Positions 55,601 through 63,453 of a stretch of DNA of 64,000 nucleotides are shown here, in pieces. Position 1 is the stretch's first letter, and each line of letters starts with the position of its first letter. The stretch comes from Ideonella margarita (GTDB lineage: Bacteria; Pseudomonadota; Gammaproteobacteria; Burkholderiales; Burkholderiaceae_C): assembly GCF_038066635.1 (NCBI RefSeq), contig NZ_JBBUTI010000015.1:1-64000 (forward strand), in the 5' to 3' direction. A program made the position numbers and the translations under genes. The notes under the pieces are model-generated. The model worked only from the letters and a program-made list of their open reading frames with translations. It searched no databases and was not told the origin of the DNA.

Positions 55601-55867
55601 TCGTTCGCCTTCATCCTCGGCGTGATGCCGCTGGCCATCGCCAGTGGTGCCGGCTCGGCCAGCCAACGTGCCATCGGCACGGGTGTGGTGGCGGGCATGC
55701 TGACGGCCACCTTCCTGGCCGTGCTGCTGGTGCCGGTGTTCTATGTCGTGGTGCGCAAGCTGTTCCCGGGTGGCCATGAATTGCCACACGGCACGCCGCT
55801 GTCCTCACCCGCAACAGACGCTGCCGCGACTGAAGCTCTGAAGAACTCGAAGGAGGGCCAGGCATGA
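52682..55867 (+). CDS. acrB: RND multidrug efflux transporter, HAE1 family (AcrB type)
   Basis: This is the proton-driven drug pump of the inner membrane, 1061 residues with 12 predicted helices and two large periplasmic loops. Typical blocks are MNSRFFIDRPIFAWVIAFFVV, FEPGTDVSIAQIEVQNRLSRATPRLP, the proton-relay aspartates in ILVDDAIVVVENVERI of helix 4, FFSGSVGNIYRQFS and IIGLSAKNAILIIEFAKD of helix 10. These assign it to hydrophobic/amphiphilic exporters rather than metal pumps. The stop overlaps the next start (ATGA). Confidence 0.95.
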   Translation: MNSRFFIDRPIFAWVIAFFVVILGAAAITKLPIAQYPTVAPPAIVISAAYPGASAQVLEDSVLAVIEQELNGAPGMIYMESSAEATGSGTITVTFEPGTDVSIAQIEVQNRLSRATPRLPSAVTQQGVRVDKSRSNFLLFVMLTSKNPAYDPVALGDYAARNIVPELLRIQGVGQAQLFGTERAMRVWVDPAKLVGFGLSTADVNAAIRAQNLQISAGSIGGMPNTAEQTLYASITVNGQLSSIEQFGNIVIRANADGSAVRLKDVARLELGGQSYASSSRLNGVTATGVGIQQSPGGNALATATAVKERMAELQKFMPEGVSYDVPYDSSKFVKISIEEVVKTLIEGIALVFIVMLVFLQNIRYTLIPTIVVPVALMGTFAVMLTLGFSINVLTLFGMVLAIGILVDDAIVVVENVERIMAEEGLSPRDATVKAMGQITGAIIGITVVLVSVFVPMAFFSGSVGNIYRQFSLAMVSSMLFSALMALSLTPALCATLLKPIPPGHHDKKGFFGWFNRGFKRSTVRYESMVSRILPRAGRFLLIYAAILAAVAVMYQRLPTSFLPNEDQGYLIVNVQLPPGAAQSRTEAVMQQVEGFFLAQPEVDKVVGVLGFSFSGSGQNAALAFVPLKPWDERKGAEHSAQALAGRAFGALMGIRDAFTFPLSPPPIPELGTATGFSFRLQDRSGQGHAALLAARNQLLGMASQSKVLQGVRPDGLEDAPQLQLDIDRDKAAALGVSFDTVGNVLGTALGSSYVNDFPNAGRLQRVVVQAEASARMQPEDVLKLQVPNSRGQLVPLSSFASTRWVTGPIQTVRYNGYPAMKISGDAAAGYSTGDAVIEMEKLVSQLPTGFGFEWTGQTREEKLSGSQATILLAFSMLAVFLCLSALYESWSIPVAVLLVVPLGILGSLMGVWFRGMPNDVYFKVGLITIIGLSAKNAILIIEFAKDLQAEGKGLLEATLEACHLRFRPIIMTSFAFILGVMPLAIASGAGSASQRAIGTGVVAGMLTATFLAVLLVPVFYVVVRKLFPGGHELPHGTPLSSPATDAAATEALKNSKEGQA

Positions 55868-57261
55868 ACCGGCTCCATAACCTGATGCGCGCCACCCCGC
55901 TGGTGGCCGCCCTGTGGCTGACTGGCTGCGTGAACCTGGCACCGACGCTGGAGCGCCCGGCGCTGCCCGTGCCGGCCCAGTTGCCCGCGGTGGAAGGCGC
56001 TGCGGCTGGCGCTGTGGCCCAGCCCACCTGGCAATCGGTGGTGCAAGACGCGAACCTGAGCCAGGTGGTTGAGTTGGCGCTGACCAACAACCGCGATCTG
56101 AAGGTCTCGCTGCTGAACGTGCAGCGGGCCCAGGCGCAGCTGCGGCTGACCGATGCCGACCGCTGGCCCACGCTGTCGGCGGCCGTGATTGGGCAACGTG
56201 CACCCAACAGCGAGGGTGTGCAAGCCACCACCTTGCAGGCCGGCTTGCAGCTCAGCAGCTATGAGATTGATCTGCTGGGCCGCCTGCGCAATGCGAGCGA
56301 CGCTGCCTCGGCCAGCCTGATGGGCACCGAAGCCGCTGCGCGCAGCGCCCGGTTGGCGCTGGTCAGCCAGACCATTGGCGCTTGGCTGACGCTGGCCGCC
56401 GACGAGGAGCAGCTGACGCGCGTCAGGCAACAGCTGGTGGCCCGCGAGGAAACGCTGCGTCTGACGGCTCTGCGTGAACGCGTGGGCGCCGCCTCTGCGC
56501 TCGACCTGCAGTCGGCACAGTCGCTGGTGGCTGCGGCCAAGGCCAGCGCGCTGCAGCTGGAGCGCCAGAAGGCGCAGGACAAGCTGGCGCTGGACCTGGT
56601 GGTGGGCAAGGGCGTGCCGGCAGAGCTGCTGCCCTCGGCCGAGCTGACCAGCCGCGACTGGCTGGCACCGGTGCGGGCCGGTGTGTCGTCTGACGCCTTG
56701 CTGAGCCGCCCGGACGTCATCCAGGCTGAGCAGCAACTCGCAGCCGCCAATGCCAACATCGGCGCAGCACGCGCGGCGATGTTCCCGCGCATCGTGCTGT
56801 CGGGCAGTGCGGGTCAGGTCAGCAGCAGCTTGTCGACGCTGTTTGATGGTGGCCACTTCGCCTGGACCATGACGGCCAACGCCGCCATGACGCTGTTTGA
56901 TGCTGGCCGCAACCAGGCCAACATCAAGGTGTCCGAGGTGAACCGCGACATCGCCGTGGCGCAGTACGAAAAGGCGGTGCAGACGGCCTTCCGTGAAGCG
57001 GCTGATGCGCTGGTGTCGCAGGGCAGCTGGGCGCAGCAGGTGCAGGCCCAGCAACAGCTGGTGGCGGCCGAGCGTGAGCGCACGCGCCTGACTCGTCTGC
57101 GCTTGCAGGTGGGCAGTGCCAGCCTGCTGGAAACGCTGGAAACCGAGCGTTCACTGGCCAGTGCCGAACAGGCGCTGGTGCAGGTGAAGCTGGCCGAACT
57201 GCTCAACCGCATGGCGCTGTACAAGGCGCTGGGCGGCGACGAAGCCCGCCAGCAGCGCTGA
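55864..57261 (+). CDS. oprM: Outer-membrane efflux lipoprotein (OprM/NodT family)
   Basis: This is the trimeric outer-membrane channel of the tripartite pump. The 465-residue product has a short signal ending in a lipobox (LTGCVN, Cys near residue 22) and the two duplicated TolC-like repeats, with NNRDLKVSLLNVQRAQAQLRLTDADRWPTL in the first and RPDVIQAEQQLAAANANIGAARAAMFPRI in the second. It overlaps acrB by four bases and is followed by a terminator, so the pump is complete and self-contained. Confidence 0.94.
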   Translation: MNRLHNLMRATPLVAALWLTGCVNLAPTLERPALPVPAQLPAVEGAAAGAVAQPTWQSVVQDANLSQVVELALTNNRDLKVSLLNVQRAQAQLRLTDADRWPTLSAAVIGQRAPNSEGVQATTLQAGLQLSSYEIDLLGRLRNASDAASASLMGTEAAARSARLALVSQTIGAWLTLAADEEQLTRVRQQLVAREETLRLTALRERVGAASALDLQSAQSLVAAAKASALQLERQKAQDKLALDLVVGKGVPAELLPSAELTSRDWLAPVRAGVSSDALLSRPDVIQAEQQLAAANANIGAARAAMFPRIVLSGSAGQVSSSLSTLFDGGHFAWTMTANAAMTLFDAGRNQANIKVSEVNRDIAVAQYEKAVQTAFREAADALVSQGSWAQQVQAQQQLVAAERERTRLTRLRLQVGSASLLETLETERSLASAEQALVQVKLAELLNRMALYKALGGDEARQQR

Positions 57262-57280
57262 GCCTGAAGTGCCCCAGCAG

Positions 57281-57306
57281 AACCCGCCCACCGTGGCGGG
57301 TTTTTT
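57281..57306 (+). terminator. Rho-independent terminator after the efflux operon
   Basis: AACCCGCC-CACCGT-GGCGGGTT with a continuing run of six T begins 20 bases after the channel gene stop. It lies before the convergent hydrolase gene. Confidence 0.88.
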
Positions 57307-57330
57307 CATGGTGGGCCGGTACTCGGCCCC

Positions 57331-58077
57331 TCAGAACAGGTGGCTCAAGAAGCCCAGGCTGCGGCTGTTGGCCAGGGCGGCGCTGGCCGGGTGCCACGAG
57401 GCGCGCGCCCAGCAATTGAAGCCGTGTTTCGAGCCCGGGTAGACATGGCACTCATGCGGCTTGCCGGCCATCGCGGCCTGCACCTCGGCCACGGCGCTCA
57501 AGGGAATGTGGTCGTCGTGTTCGGCGTAGTGAAACTGCACCGGCACCTTGATCTGATCGGCCAGCTGCAATTGCTGCTGGATGCCGCCGCCGTACCAGGC
57601 CACGGCCGCGTCCACACCGCCTGCGGCGGCGGCCTGCCAGGCCAGTCGTCCACCCATGCAGAAGCCCAGCGCTGCGACGCGGCCGTTGCACTCGGGCAGG
57701 GCCTTCAGCGCGGCGATGGCGGTGTGCATGTCGTGCCCGGCTTGTGCGGGTGTCAGGGCCTTCATCAGGGCCACGGCTTGTTCGCGGTCGGCGCCCTCAT
57801 AGCCCAGGGCCACCTGGTGCTGCTGGCGCCAGAACAGGTCGGGGGCCAGCACCACGAAGCCGTGCAGCGCCCACTGCCGGGCCACCGCCTGGATGTGCTC
57901 GTTCACGCCGAAGATTTCCTGCAGGAGCAGCAGGCCCGGGCCGCGACCGCCGGGTGGCAAGGCCAGGTAGCCGGTGAAGGGGGCGGCCGTTGTGGCGTCG
58001 GTGGCGGCAGTGGCGTTCTGGCTGTCCAGCGTCAGCCAGCGGGTGTGCGGAACGGCTTGCGAAGATGTTGACGACAT
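57331..58077 (-). CDS. Dienelactone hydrolase family protein
   Basis: The 248-residue alpha/beta-hydrolase carries the family's cysteine nucleophile in GFCMGGRLAW, an oxyanion region in LLLQEIFGVNEHIQ, the acid in AEHDDHIPL and the histidine in PGSKHGFNC. True dienelactone hydrolases open the lactone ring in chlorocatechol breakdown, but most genomic members are general carboxylesterases of unknown substrate. No catechol genes are nearby. It follows ruvC by 22 bases on the same strand, so it may be co-transcribed with DNA-repair and lipid genes without a functional link. Confidence 0.88.
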   Translation of the reverse strand: MSSTSSQAVPHTRWLTLDSQNATAATDATTAAPFTGYLALPPGGRGPGLLLLQEIFGVNEHIQAVARQWALHGFVVLAPDLFWRQQHQVALGYEGADREQAVALMKALTPAQAGHDMHTAIAALKALPECNGRVAALGFCMGGRLAWQAAAAGGVDAAVAWYGGGIQQQLQLADQIKVPVQFHYAEHDDHIPLSAVAEVQAAMAGKPHECHVYPGSKHGFNCWARASWHPASAALANSRSLGFLSHLF

Positions 58078-58099
58078 GGCGGTGCGGCCCCGACGGGGC

Positions 58100-58657
58100 T
58101 CAGTAGGTACGGCCGCCCTTGAACTGCGCGTGGGTGCGGCGGTTCAGGTCGGTGGCCTGGGCCATGGCGGCGAACGAGCCGCCTGCGTGGGCGTGGGTGA
58201 TGGCGATGCCGAGGGCGTCGGCCGCGTCCTTGCCGGGCAGGCCGGGCAGGTTCAGCAGCCGCATCACCATCTCCTGGATCTGGTCCTTCTTGGCGTGGCC
58301 GTGGCCCACCACCGACTTCTTCATCTGCAGGGCGGTGTACTCTGACACCGTCAGGCCCGACATCACCAGCGCCGTGAGCGCAGCACCACGCGCCTGTCCC
58401 AGCAGCAGCGTTGATTGCGGGTTCACGTTCACGAAGACGATTTCGCAGGCGGCGGCCGTGGGCTGGTAGCGCTGGGCCACTTCACAGATGCCTTCGTAGA
58501 TCATCTTCAGGCGGCCGGGCAGGTTGCCCAGTTGAATGCCCGAGGTGGTGCGGATGGTGCCGCTGGCCACGTAGTGGAGTTTGGAGCCCTCCTGCTCCAC
58601 CACGCCGAAGCCGGTGCATTGCAGGCCGGGGTCAATGCCGAGGACGCGTGTCGTCAT
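58100..58657 (-). CDS. ruvC: Holliday junction resolvase RuvC
   Basis: RuvC cleaves Holliday junctions during recombinational repair, usually with RuvAB. The 185-residue protein keeps the acidic residues: D in GIDPGLQCTGFG, E in AACEIVFVN and the aspartates of KDAADALGIAITHAH. Its ATG overlaps the preceding CdsA-like gene by four bases. ruvA and ruvB, common neighbours in relatives, do not follow here; a dienelactone hydrolase does. Confidence 0.95.
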   Translation of the reverse strand: MTTRVLGIDPGLQCTGFGVVEQEGSKLHYVASGTIRTTSGIQLGNLPGRLKMIYEGICEVAQRYQPTAAACEIVFVNVNPQSTLLLGQARGAALTALVMSGLTVSEYTALQMKKSVVGHGHAKKDQIQEMVMRLLNLPGLPGKDAADALGIAITHAHAGGSFAAMAQATDLNRRTHAQFKGGRTY

Positions 58658-59628
58658 GGAGTGAGCTTGAAATACCAGCGGACCGAGTGGAAAAAGACCG
58701 GTGCGGCAAAAGCCAGCGGCGCAATGCGGTCGAGCAGACCGACTGCACCCGTGACCGACGCCTGGTTGCCCCAGTACTGCACACCGGCGTCCTTCTTCAG
58801 TGCCTTGGTGACGAGTTCACCCAGCGTGCCCGCAGCGCAGGCAATGGCTGCCATGCAGAAGGCCTGCCAGGGCTTGAACGGGGTGATCCAGTACAGCGCG
58901 GTGCCAGCCAGTGCACCCGCCAGCGAGCCGCACCACCAGGCGCGGTAAGAGAACGACCGGCTGATGGCGCGGGCCACGGGCCGACGGCGCAGCCAGCGGC
59001 TCATGGCTTCCTGCACCACCTGGCCCACGCCGGCGACGATGACCAAGAAGAACACGAGGAAAGCGCCCCGGCCTTCCTGGCCGCGGAAATCGAGCAGCAG
59101 CAGGGCAGGGGCGTGTGACAGCCCGAACACGCAGACCATGATGCCCCACTGGATCTTGGCGTTGCGCTCCAGGAAGCGCTCCGGATCACCCGCCAGCGCG
59201 CTGATCACCGGGATGGCGATGAACACGTAGACCGGGATGAACACCGAGAACAGATCGAAGGTGCGCCAGCCCACCAGCGCGTACTGCAGCGGCAGCACCA
59301 CGAAGAAGGCGGCGATCAGGCTGCGGTGATCGCTGCGGCGGGTGTGCATCAAGGTGATGTACTCACGCAGGGCCAGGAACGAGAAGATGCCGAACAGCAG
59401 CGTGGCGCCCAGTGGCCCGGAGACCCAGGCCAGCCAGAACGTGGTCATGCCGATCCACACCGCGCGCAGGTCACGCTTGAAGCGCTCGTGGCGCTGCCGT
59501 TGCTCAGGGGAGATGTCGCGCAGGCTGCGCAGGACGGCGGCGGCGGTGACCAGCACCAGCATGCCGAAGACGATGACAAAGAGCAGCGCGATCTGGTGTT
59601 CGGTGCTCATGCGACGAAGGAAGCCCAT
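58654..59628 (-). CDS. CdsA-like phosphatidate cytidylyltransferase
   Basis: CdsA makes CDP-diacylglycerol from phosphatidic acid and CTP, the branch point to all phospholipids. The 324-residue membrane protein has about eight hydrophobic helices and a C-terminal signature close to the family's: GELVTKALKKDAGVQYWGN followed by VGLLDRIAPLAFAAPVFF, with the K-D and L-D-R residues in place. The housekeeping cdsA of related bacteria lies with dxr and bamA, so this is probably a second copy. It lies two bases after an acyltransferase, which would supply its substrate. Confidence 0.85.
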   Translation of the reverse strand: MGFLRRMSTEHQIALLFVIVFGMLVLVTAAAVLRSLRDISPEQRQRHERFKRDLRAVWIGMTTFWLAWVSGPLGATLLFGIFSFLALREYITLMHTRRSDHRSLIAAFFVVLPLQYALVGWRTFDLFSVFIPVYVFIAIPVISALAGDPERFLERNAKIQWGIMVCVFGLSHAPALLLLDFRGQEGRGAFLVFFLVIVAGVGQVVQEAMSRWLRRRPVARAISRSFSYRAWWCGSLAGALAGTALYWITPFKPWQAFCMAAIACAAGTLGELVTKALKKDAGVQYWGNQASVTGAVGLLDRIAPLAFAAPVFFHSVRWYFKLTP

Positions 59629-59630
59629 GT

Positions 59631-60251
59631 TCAGCCTCCCACCGGCCGCAAGGCCATCACGGCGGCACGCGCCCGTTCCAGGAAAGCGCGTTTGTCTTCA
59701 CCGTCCTGCAGGTGCATCGGCGCACCGAAGGTGACGGTGCACAAAATCGGCACCGGCACCACTTCGCCTTTGGGCATCACGCGCTGCACGTTCGAAATCC
59801 AGGCGGGCACCAGCTGCACCCCCGGAAATTGCTCGGCCAGGTGATACAGCCCGCTCTTGAAGGCCTGTGGTTCGCCCTTGTTCGAGCGCGTGCCTTCCGG
59901 AAAGATGACCAGCGAATCGCCGGCCGCCAATGCCTGCTGCAGGGGCTCCAGCGGGTCCTGGTCGTCGGTGCGGGTGCGGTTCACGTAGACCGCGTTGAAC
60001 ACCTCGCGGGTGATCCAGTGCTTCAGCGGGGTTGCCGTCCAGTAGTCCTTCGCGGCGATGGGCCGGGTGGTGCTGCGCAACTCTCCGGGCAAGGAGGCCC
60101 AGATCAGCACCCAGTCGAGGTGGCTCTGGTGATTGGCGAAATAGATGCGCTGCAGCGCTTCAGGGGGGCAACCTTGCCAGTGGCCTTGCGCGCCGGTGAT
60201 CAGGCGCGCGATGAAGGCCAGCAACTTGCCCATCAGATCTGCGGGATTCAT
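59631..60251 (-). CDS. 1-acyl-sn-glycerol-3-phosphate acyltransferase (PlsC family)
   Basis: PlsC-type enzymes acylate lysophosphatidic acid to phosphatidic acid at the membrane. The 206-residue protein shows the HX4D motif in NHQSHLDW, the glycerol-phosphate binding block FPEGTRSNKGEP and a third conserved stretch around LVPAWISNVQRVMPKGE. It has one hydrophobic N-terminal segment. Together with the CdsA-like gene just downstream it forms a two-step route to CDP-diacylglycerol. It lies 88 bases after purH with a large hairpin between. Confidence 0.88.
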   Translation of the reverse strand: MNPADLMGKLLAFIARLITGAQGHWQGCPPEALQRIYFANHQSHLDWVLIWASLPGELRSTTRPIAAKDYWTATPLKHWITREVFNAVYVNRTRTDDQDPLEPLQQALAAGDSLVIFPEGTRSNKGEPQAFKSGLYHLAEQFPGVQLVPAWISNVQRVMPKGEVVPVPILCTVTFGAPMHLQDGEDKRAFLERARAAVMALRPVGG

Positions 60252-60264
60252 CCCCGGATGGTAA

Positions 60265-60297
60265 GCGGCCGGAGGCCTGTTTCAGGGCTCCGGCCGC
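60265..60297 (-). other. Long hairpin between purH and the acyltransferase gene
   Basis: GCGGCCGGAG (60265-60274) pairs perfectly with CTCCGGCCGC (60288-60297), and an inner CCTG/CAGG extends the stem. On the leftward transcript no U-run follows, so it is at best an imperfect terminator. It ends 13 bases before the acyltransferase ATG and could limit read-through or translation. Confidence 0.5.
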
Positions 60298-60338
60298 ATC
60301 TGGTTTTCCGCAGGCCCTGAGGCCTGCCTCGCCATCGA

Positions 60339-61928
60339 TCAGTGGCGGAAGTGGCGGGTGCCGGTCAGCACCATCGCGATGCCGCGCTCGTCGGCCGCGG
60401 CAATCACTTCGTCGTCACGCATCGAGCCACCCGGGTGGATGACGCAGGTGGCACCCGCGTCGACCACCACGTCCAGGCCGTCCCGGAACGGGAAGAAGGC
60501 GTCGCTGGCCACGGCGGTGCCCTGCAGCGTCAGACCAGCGTGGCCGGCCTTGATGCTGGCGATGCGGGCGGAGTCGAGGCGGCTCATCTGGCCGGCGCCC
60601 ACACCCATCGTCATGCCGTCCTTGCAGAACACGATGGCGTTGCTCTTGACGAAGCGGGCCACGGTCCACGAGAACAGCAGGTCGGCCATCTGCTGGGCCG
60701 TCGGCTGCACCTTGGTCACGACCTTCACGTCGCCCACCAGGTCGATGTTGTCAGCCGATTGCAGCAGCATGCCGCCGCCGACGCGCTTGAAGTCGAGCGC
60801 GTTGCTCAGCTTGCTCACCGGCACTTCCAGCAGGCGCACGTTCTGCTTGCCGGCATAGGCCGTGCGAGCGGCAGGCGTGAAGGCCGGCGCGATGGCCACT
60901 TCCACGAACTGCTTGTTGGCGTTGATGGCCTCGACCACGTCCGCGTCGATCGGGCGGTTGAAGGCCATGATGCCGCCGAACGCGCTGGTCGGATCGGTCT
61001 TCAGGGCCTTCTGGTAGGCCTCGAGCGGCGTTGCGCCCACGGCCACGCCACAGGGGTTCGCATGCTTGACGATGACGCAGGCAGGCAGGTCAAACGCCTT
61101 CACGCATTCCCAGGCGGCGTCGGCATCGGCGATGTTGTTGAACGACAGCTCCTTGCCCTGGATCTGCTGCCAGCCGGCCAGCAGGCCTTCAGCCGGCTGC
61201 GCTTCGCGGTAGAAGGCGGCCGACTGGTGCGGGTTCTCGCCGTAACGCATGCCCTGCACCTTGTGCAGTTGCAGGTTGAAGACAGCCGGGTACTGCTCGC
61301 GGGCGGGCACGGCTTCGGTCTTGTCCTCGGAGCCTGCTTCCAGCGCGGTCAGATAGTTGCTGATCATGCCGTCGTAGGCAGCGGTGTGCGAGAACACCTT
61401 CTTGGCCAGCATGAACTTGGTGGCGCGGGTCAGGCTGGCGCCGCCGGAGGCGGTGAGTTCGGCCAGCACTTGCGGGTAGTCGGTGGGGTCGATGACCACG
61501 CCCACGTCCTGCCAGTTCTTGGCCGCTGCGCGCAGCATGGCCGGGCCGCCGATGTCGATGTTCTCGATCGCGTCTTCCAGCGTGCAGTCGGCCTTGGCGG
61601 TGGCTTGGGCGAACGGGTACAGGTTGATGATCAGCAGGTCGATGGTGTTGATGCCATGTTCCTTCAGCGCGGCCATGTGCTCGGGCACATCACGGCGGGC
61701 CAGCAGGCCGCCATGCACGCGCGGGTGCAGCGTCTTCACGCGGCCATCGAGCATTTCCGGAAAGCCGGTGATCTCCGAGACTTCGGTGACTGGCAGGCCG
61801 GCGCCGGCCAGCAGCTTGGCGGTGCCGCCGGTGGACAGCAGCTTGATGCCGTGGGCATGCAGGCTCTGGGCAAATTCGACGATGCCAGTCTTGTCGGAGA
61901 CGGACAGCAGGGCAGTGAGTTGGGCCAT
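60339..61928 (-). CDS. purH: Bifunctional AICAR transformylase/IMP cyclohydrolase PurH
   Basis: PurH performs the last two steps of IMP synthesis. The 529-residue protein has the N-terminal cyclohydrolase (MGS-like) domain with LLSVSDKTGIVEFAQSL and GRVKTLHPRVHGGLLARRD, and the C-terminal transformylase with MRYGENPHQSAAFY, KHANPCGVAVG, SNAIVFCKDGMTMGVGAGQMSR and SDAFFPFRDGLD. Length equals E. coli PurH (529). It follows fis by 61 bases on the same strand, as in many Betaproteobacteria. Confidence 0.97.
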   Translation of the reverse strand: MAQLTALLSVSDKTGIVEFAQSLHAHGIKLLSTGGTAKLLAGAGLPVTEVSEITGFPEMLDGRVKTLHPRVHGGLLARRDVPEHMAALKEHGINTIDLLIINLYPFAQATAKADCTLEDAIENIDIGGPAMLRAAAKNWQDVGVVIDPTDYPQVLAELTASGGASLTRATKFMLAKKVFSHTAAYDGMISNYLTALEAGSEDKTEAVPAREQYPAVFNLQLHKVQGMRYGENPHQSAAFYREAQPAEGLLAGWQQIQGKELSFNNIADADAAWECVKAFDLPACVIVKHANPCGVAVGATPLEAYQKALKTDPTSAFGGIMAFNRPIDADVVEAINANKQFVEVAIAPAFTPAARTAYAGKQNVRLLEVPVSKLSNALDFKRVGGGMLLQSADNIDLVGDVKVVTKVQPTAQQMADLLFSWTVARFVKSNAIVFCKDGMTMGVGAGQMSRLDSARIASIKAGHAGLTLQGTAVASDAFFPFRDGLDVVVDAGATCVIHPGGSMRDDEVIAAADERGIAMVLTGTRHFRH

Positions 61929-61989
61929 GGTGCGATCGGAATGGATGAATGAATGTGGGAAGCCCGGCGCAAAGGTGCCGGGCGTTGGA

Positions 61990-62226
61990 TTACTTCAGCA
62001 GCTTGTGTTCAACCAGCTTGCGGCGCAGGGTGTTGCGGTTGATACCCAGCCATTCGGCGGCCTTGCTCTGGTTGCCGTCAGCCTGCTGCATCACGACGTC
62101 CAGCAGCGGCTTCTCGACCGTGCGGATCACCATGTCGTGCAGCGAATGCGGTTCGGCGCCGTGCAGGTCCTTGAAATACTGGTCCAGCGTCTCGCGGACG
62201 CACTCCTCAATGTTTTTCTTGCTCAT
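61990..62226 (-). CDS. fis: DNA-binding protein Fis
   Basis: Fis is a small nucleoid protein that bends DNA and adjusts transcription with growth rate. The 78-residue product consists of the dimerisation helices (IRTVEKPLLDVVMQQADGNQSKAA) and the C-terminal helix-turn-helix AAEWLGINRNTLRRKLVEH, which match the NtrC-type HTH of Fis. It is shorter at the N-terminus than E. coli Fis (98), usual for Betaproteobacteria. It lies between dusB and purH, the conserved setting. Confidence 0.95.
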   Translation of the reverse strand: MSKKNIEECVRETLDQYFKDLHGAEPHSLHDMVIRTVEKPLLDVVMQQADGNQSKAAEWLGINRNTLRRKLVEHKLLK

Positions 62227-62321
62227 CTTCTCGGGATCAGGGGAGCCCGGCGCATCAGGCGCGCGGCACTCGGGGAAAGCGACCCGCCGGTCACCCGGCA
62301 GGGTGGTCCGTCGGGCCTGGT

Positions 62322-63362
62322 TCAGGCTTGAAGCGCGATGGTGTCCTGGTTGGCCGCGCCCAGGACGGCTGGCAGCAGCGCGTGGTCCTCGGCGAGGTGG
62401 TCAAAGAAGGTATGGACTGCCCGCAGTTGCGCGTCGCAGTCGTCCAGGGTGTTCATCACGCCGCGGAAGGCTTCGCCGCCAGGCAGCGCACGCACGGCCC
62501 AGCCGATGTGCTTGCGTGCGCTGCGCACGCCGGCATCTTCGCCGTAGAGCGTGTAGTGCTCATGCAGGTGGTCGGTCAGCCAGCGCTGCACCTCGCGGGT
62601 GGCGGGTGGCGGCAGTATCTCGCCGGTGGCGAGGAAATGCGCGATTTCCCGAAAGATCCAGGGGCGGCCCTGGGCAGCGCGGCCGATCATCAGCGCGTCG
62701 GCGCCGGTGTGGCGCAGCACCTCGGCGGCCTTCTGCGGCGAATCGATGTCTCCGTTGGCCACCACCGGAATGCGCAGCGCGGCCTTCACGGCGGCCACGG
62801 TGTCGTGCTCGGCGTAGCCCTTGTAGCCTTGCTCGCGGGTGCGGCCGTGGATGGTCAGCATCGCGATGCCGGCGTTTTCGAAGTCCCGGGCCAGGCGCAG
62901 GGCGTTGCGTTCGGTGTCGCACCAGCCGGTGCGCATCTTCAGCGTCACCGGCACGCCCTTGGCGGCGCAGGCGGCCACCACGGCTTCAACAATCGCCAAC
63001 GCGCCGGCTTCGTCGCGCATCAGCGCAGAGCCGGCCCATTTGTTGCACACCTTCTTGGCGGGGCAACCCATGTTGATGTCAATGATCTGTGCGCCGCGGT
63101 CGATGTTGTAGGCGGCGGCCTCGGCCATCATCGGCCCCTCGGTGCCGGCAATCTGCACCGCGATGGGCGCAGATTCACCCTCGTGGTTGGCCCGGCGCGA
63201 GGTTTTCAGCGAATTCCACAGGTCTTTGCGCGAGGTCACCATCTCGCTCACCGCGTAGCCGGCCCCCAATTGCTTGCACAGCATCCGGAACGGCCGATCA
63301 GTCACCCCGGCCATCGGGGCGACGAACAGGTTGTTCGGCAGCGCGTAAGGGCCGATGTGCAT
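62322..63362 (-). CDS. dusB: tRNA-dihydrouridine synthase DusB
   Basis: DusB reduces uridines in the tRNA D-loop using FMN. I start at the ATG at 63360-63362 (MHIGPYALPNNLFVAPMAGVTDRPFR); the longer frame reads through the promoter region. The 346-residue TIM-barrel enzyme has the catalytic cysteine in DINMGCPAKKVCNKWAGSAL, the flavin-binding VTLKMRTGW and IHGRTREQGY, and VVANGDIDSPQ. In E. coli dusB and fis form one operon, and the same order is kept here. Confidence 0.95.
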   Translation of the reverse strand: MHIGPYALPNNLFVAPMAGVTDRPFRMLCKQLGAGYAVSEMVTSRKDLWNSLKTSRRANHEGESAPIAVQIAGTEGPMMAEAAAYNIDRGAQIIDINMGCPAKKVCNKWAGSALMRDEAGALAIVEAVVAACAAKGVPVTLKMRTGWCDTERNALRLARDFENAGIAMLTIHGRTREQGYKGYAEHDTVAAVKAALRIPVVANGDIDSPQKAAEVLRHTGADALMIGRAAQGRPWIFREIAHFLATGEILPPPATREVQRWLTDHLHEHYTLYGEDAGVRSARKHIGWAVRALPGGEAFRGVMNTLDDCDAQLRAVHTFFDHLAEDHALLPAVLGAANQDTIALQA

Positions 63363-63453
63363 GGGGAGGAGGGGGTTTGGCCTGCTGAAAAAGGAGGCAG
63401 GAGTATAGCCGTCCGTCCCCCATTGAGGGTGGTGCCTGGGTGGTTCTGGTGAA

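Noticed and set aside
52280..55789. 1169-residue open frame antisense to the RND pump gene
   Set aside because: Its His/Arg/Asp-rich translation is the mirror of acrB codons, with no ribosome site or conserved motif; acrB is complete on the other strand.
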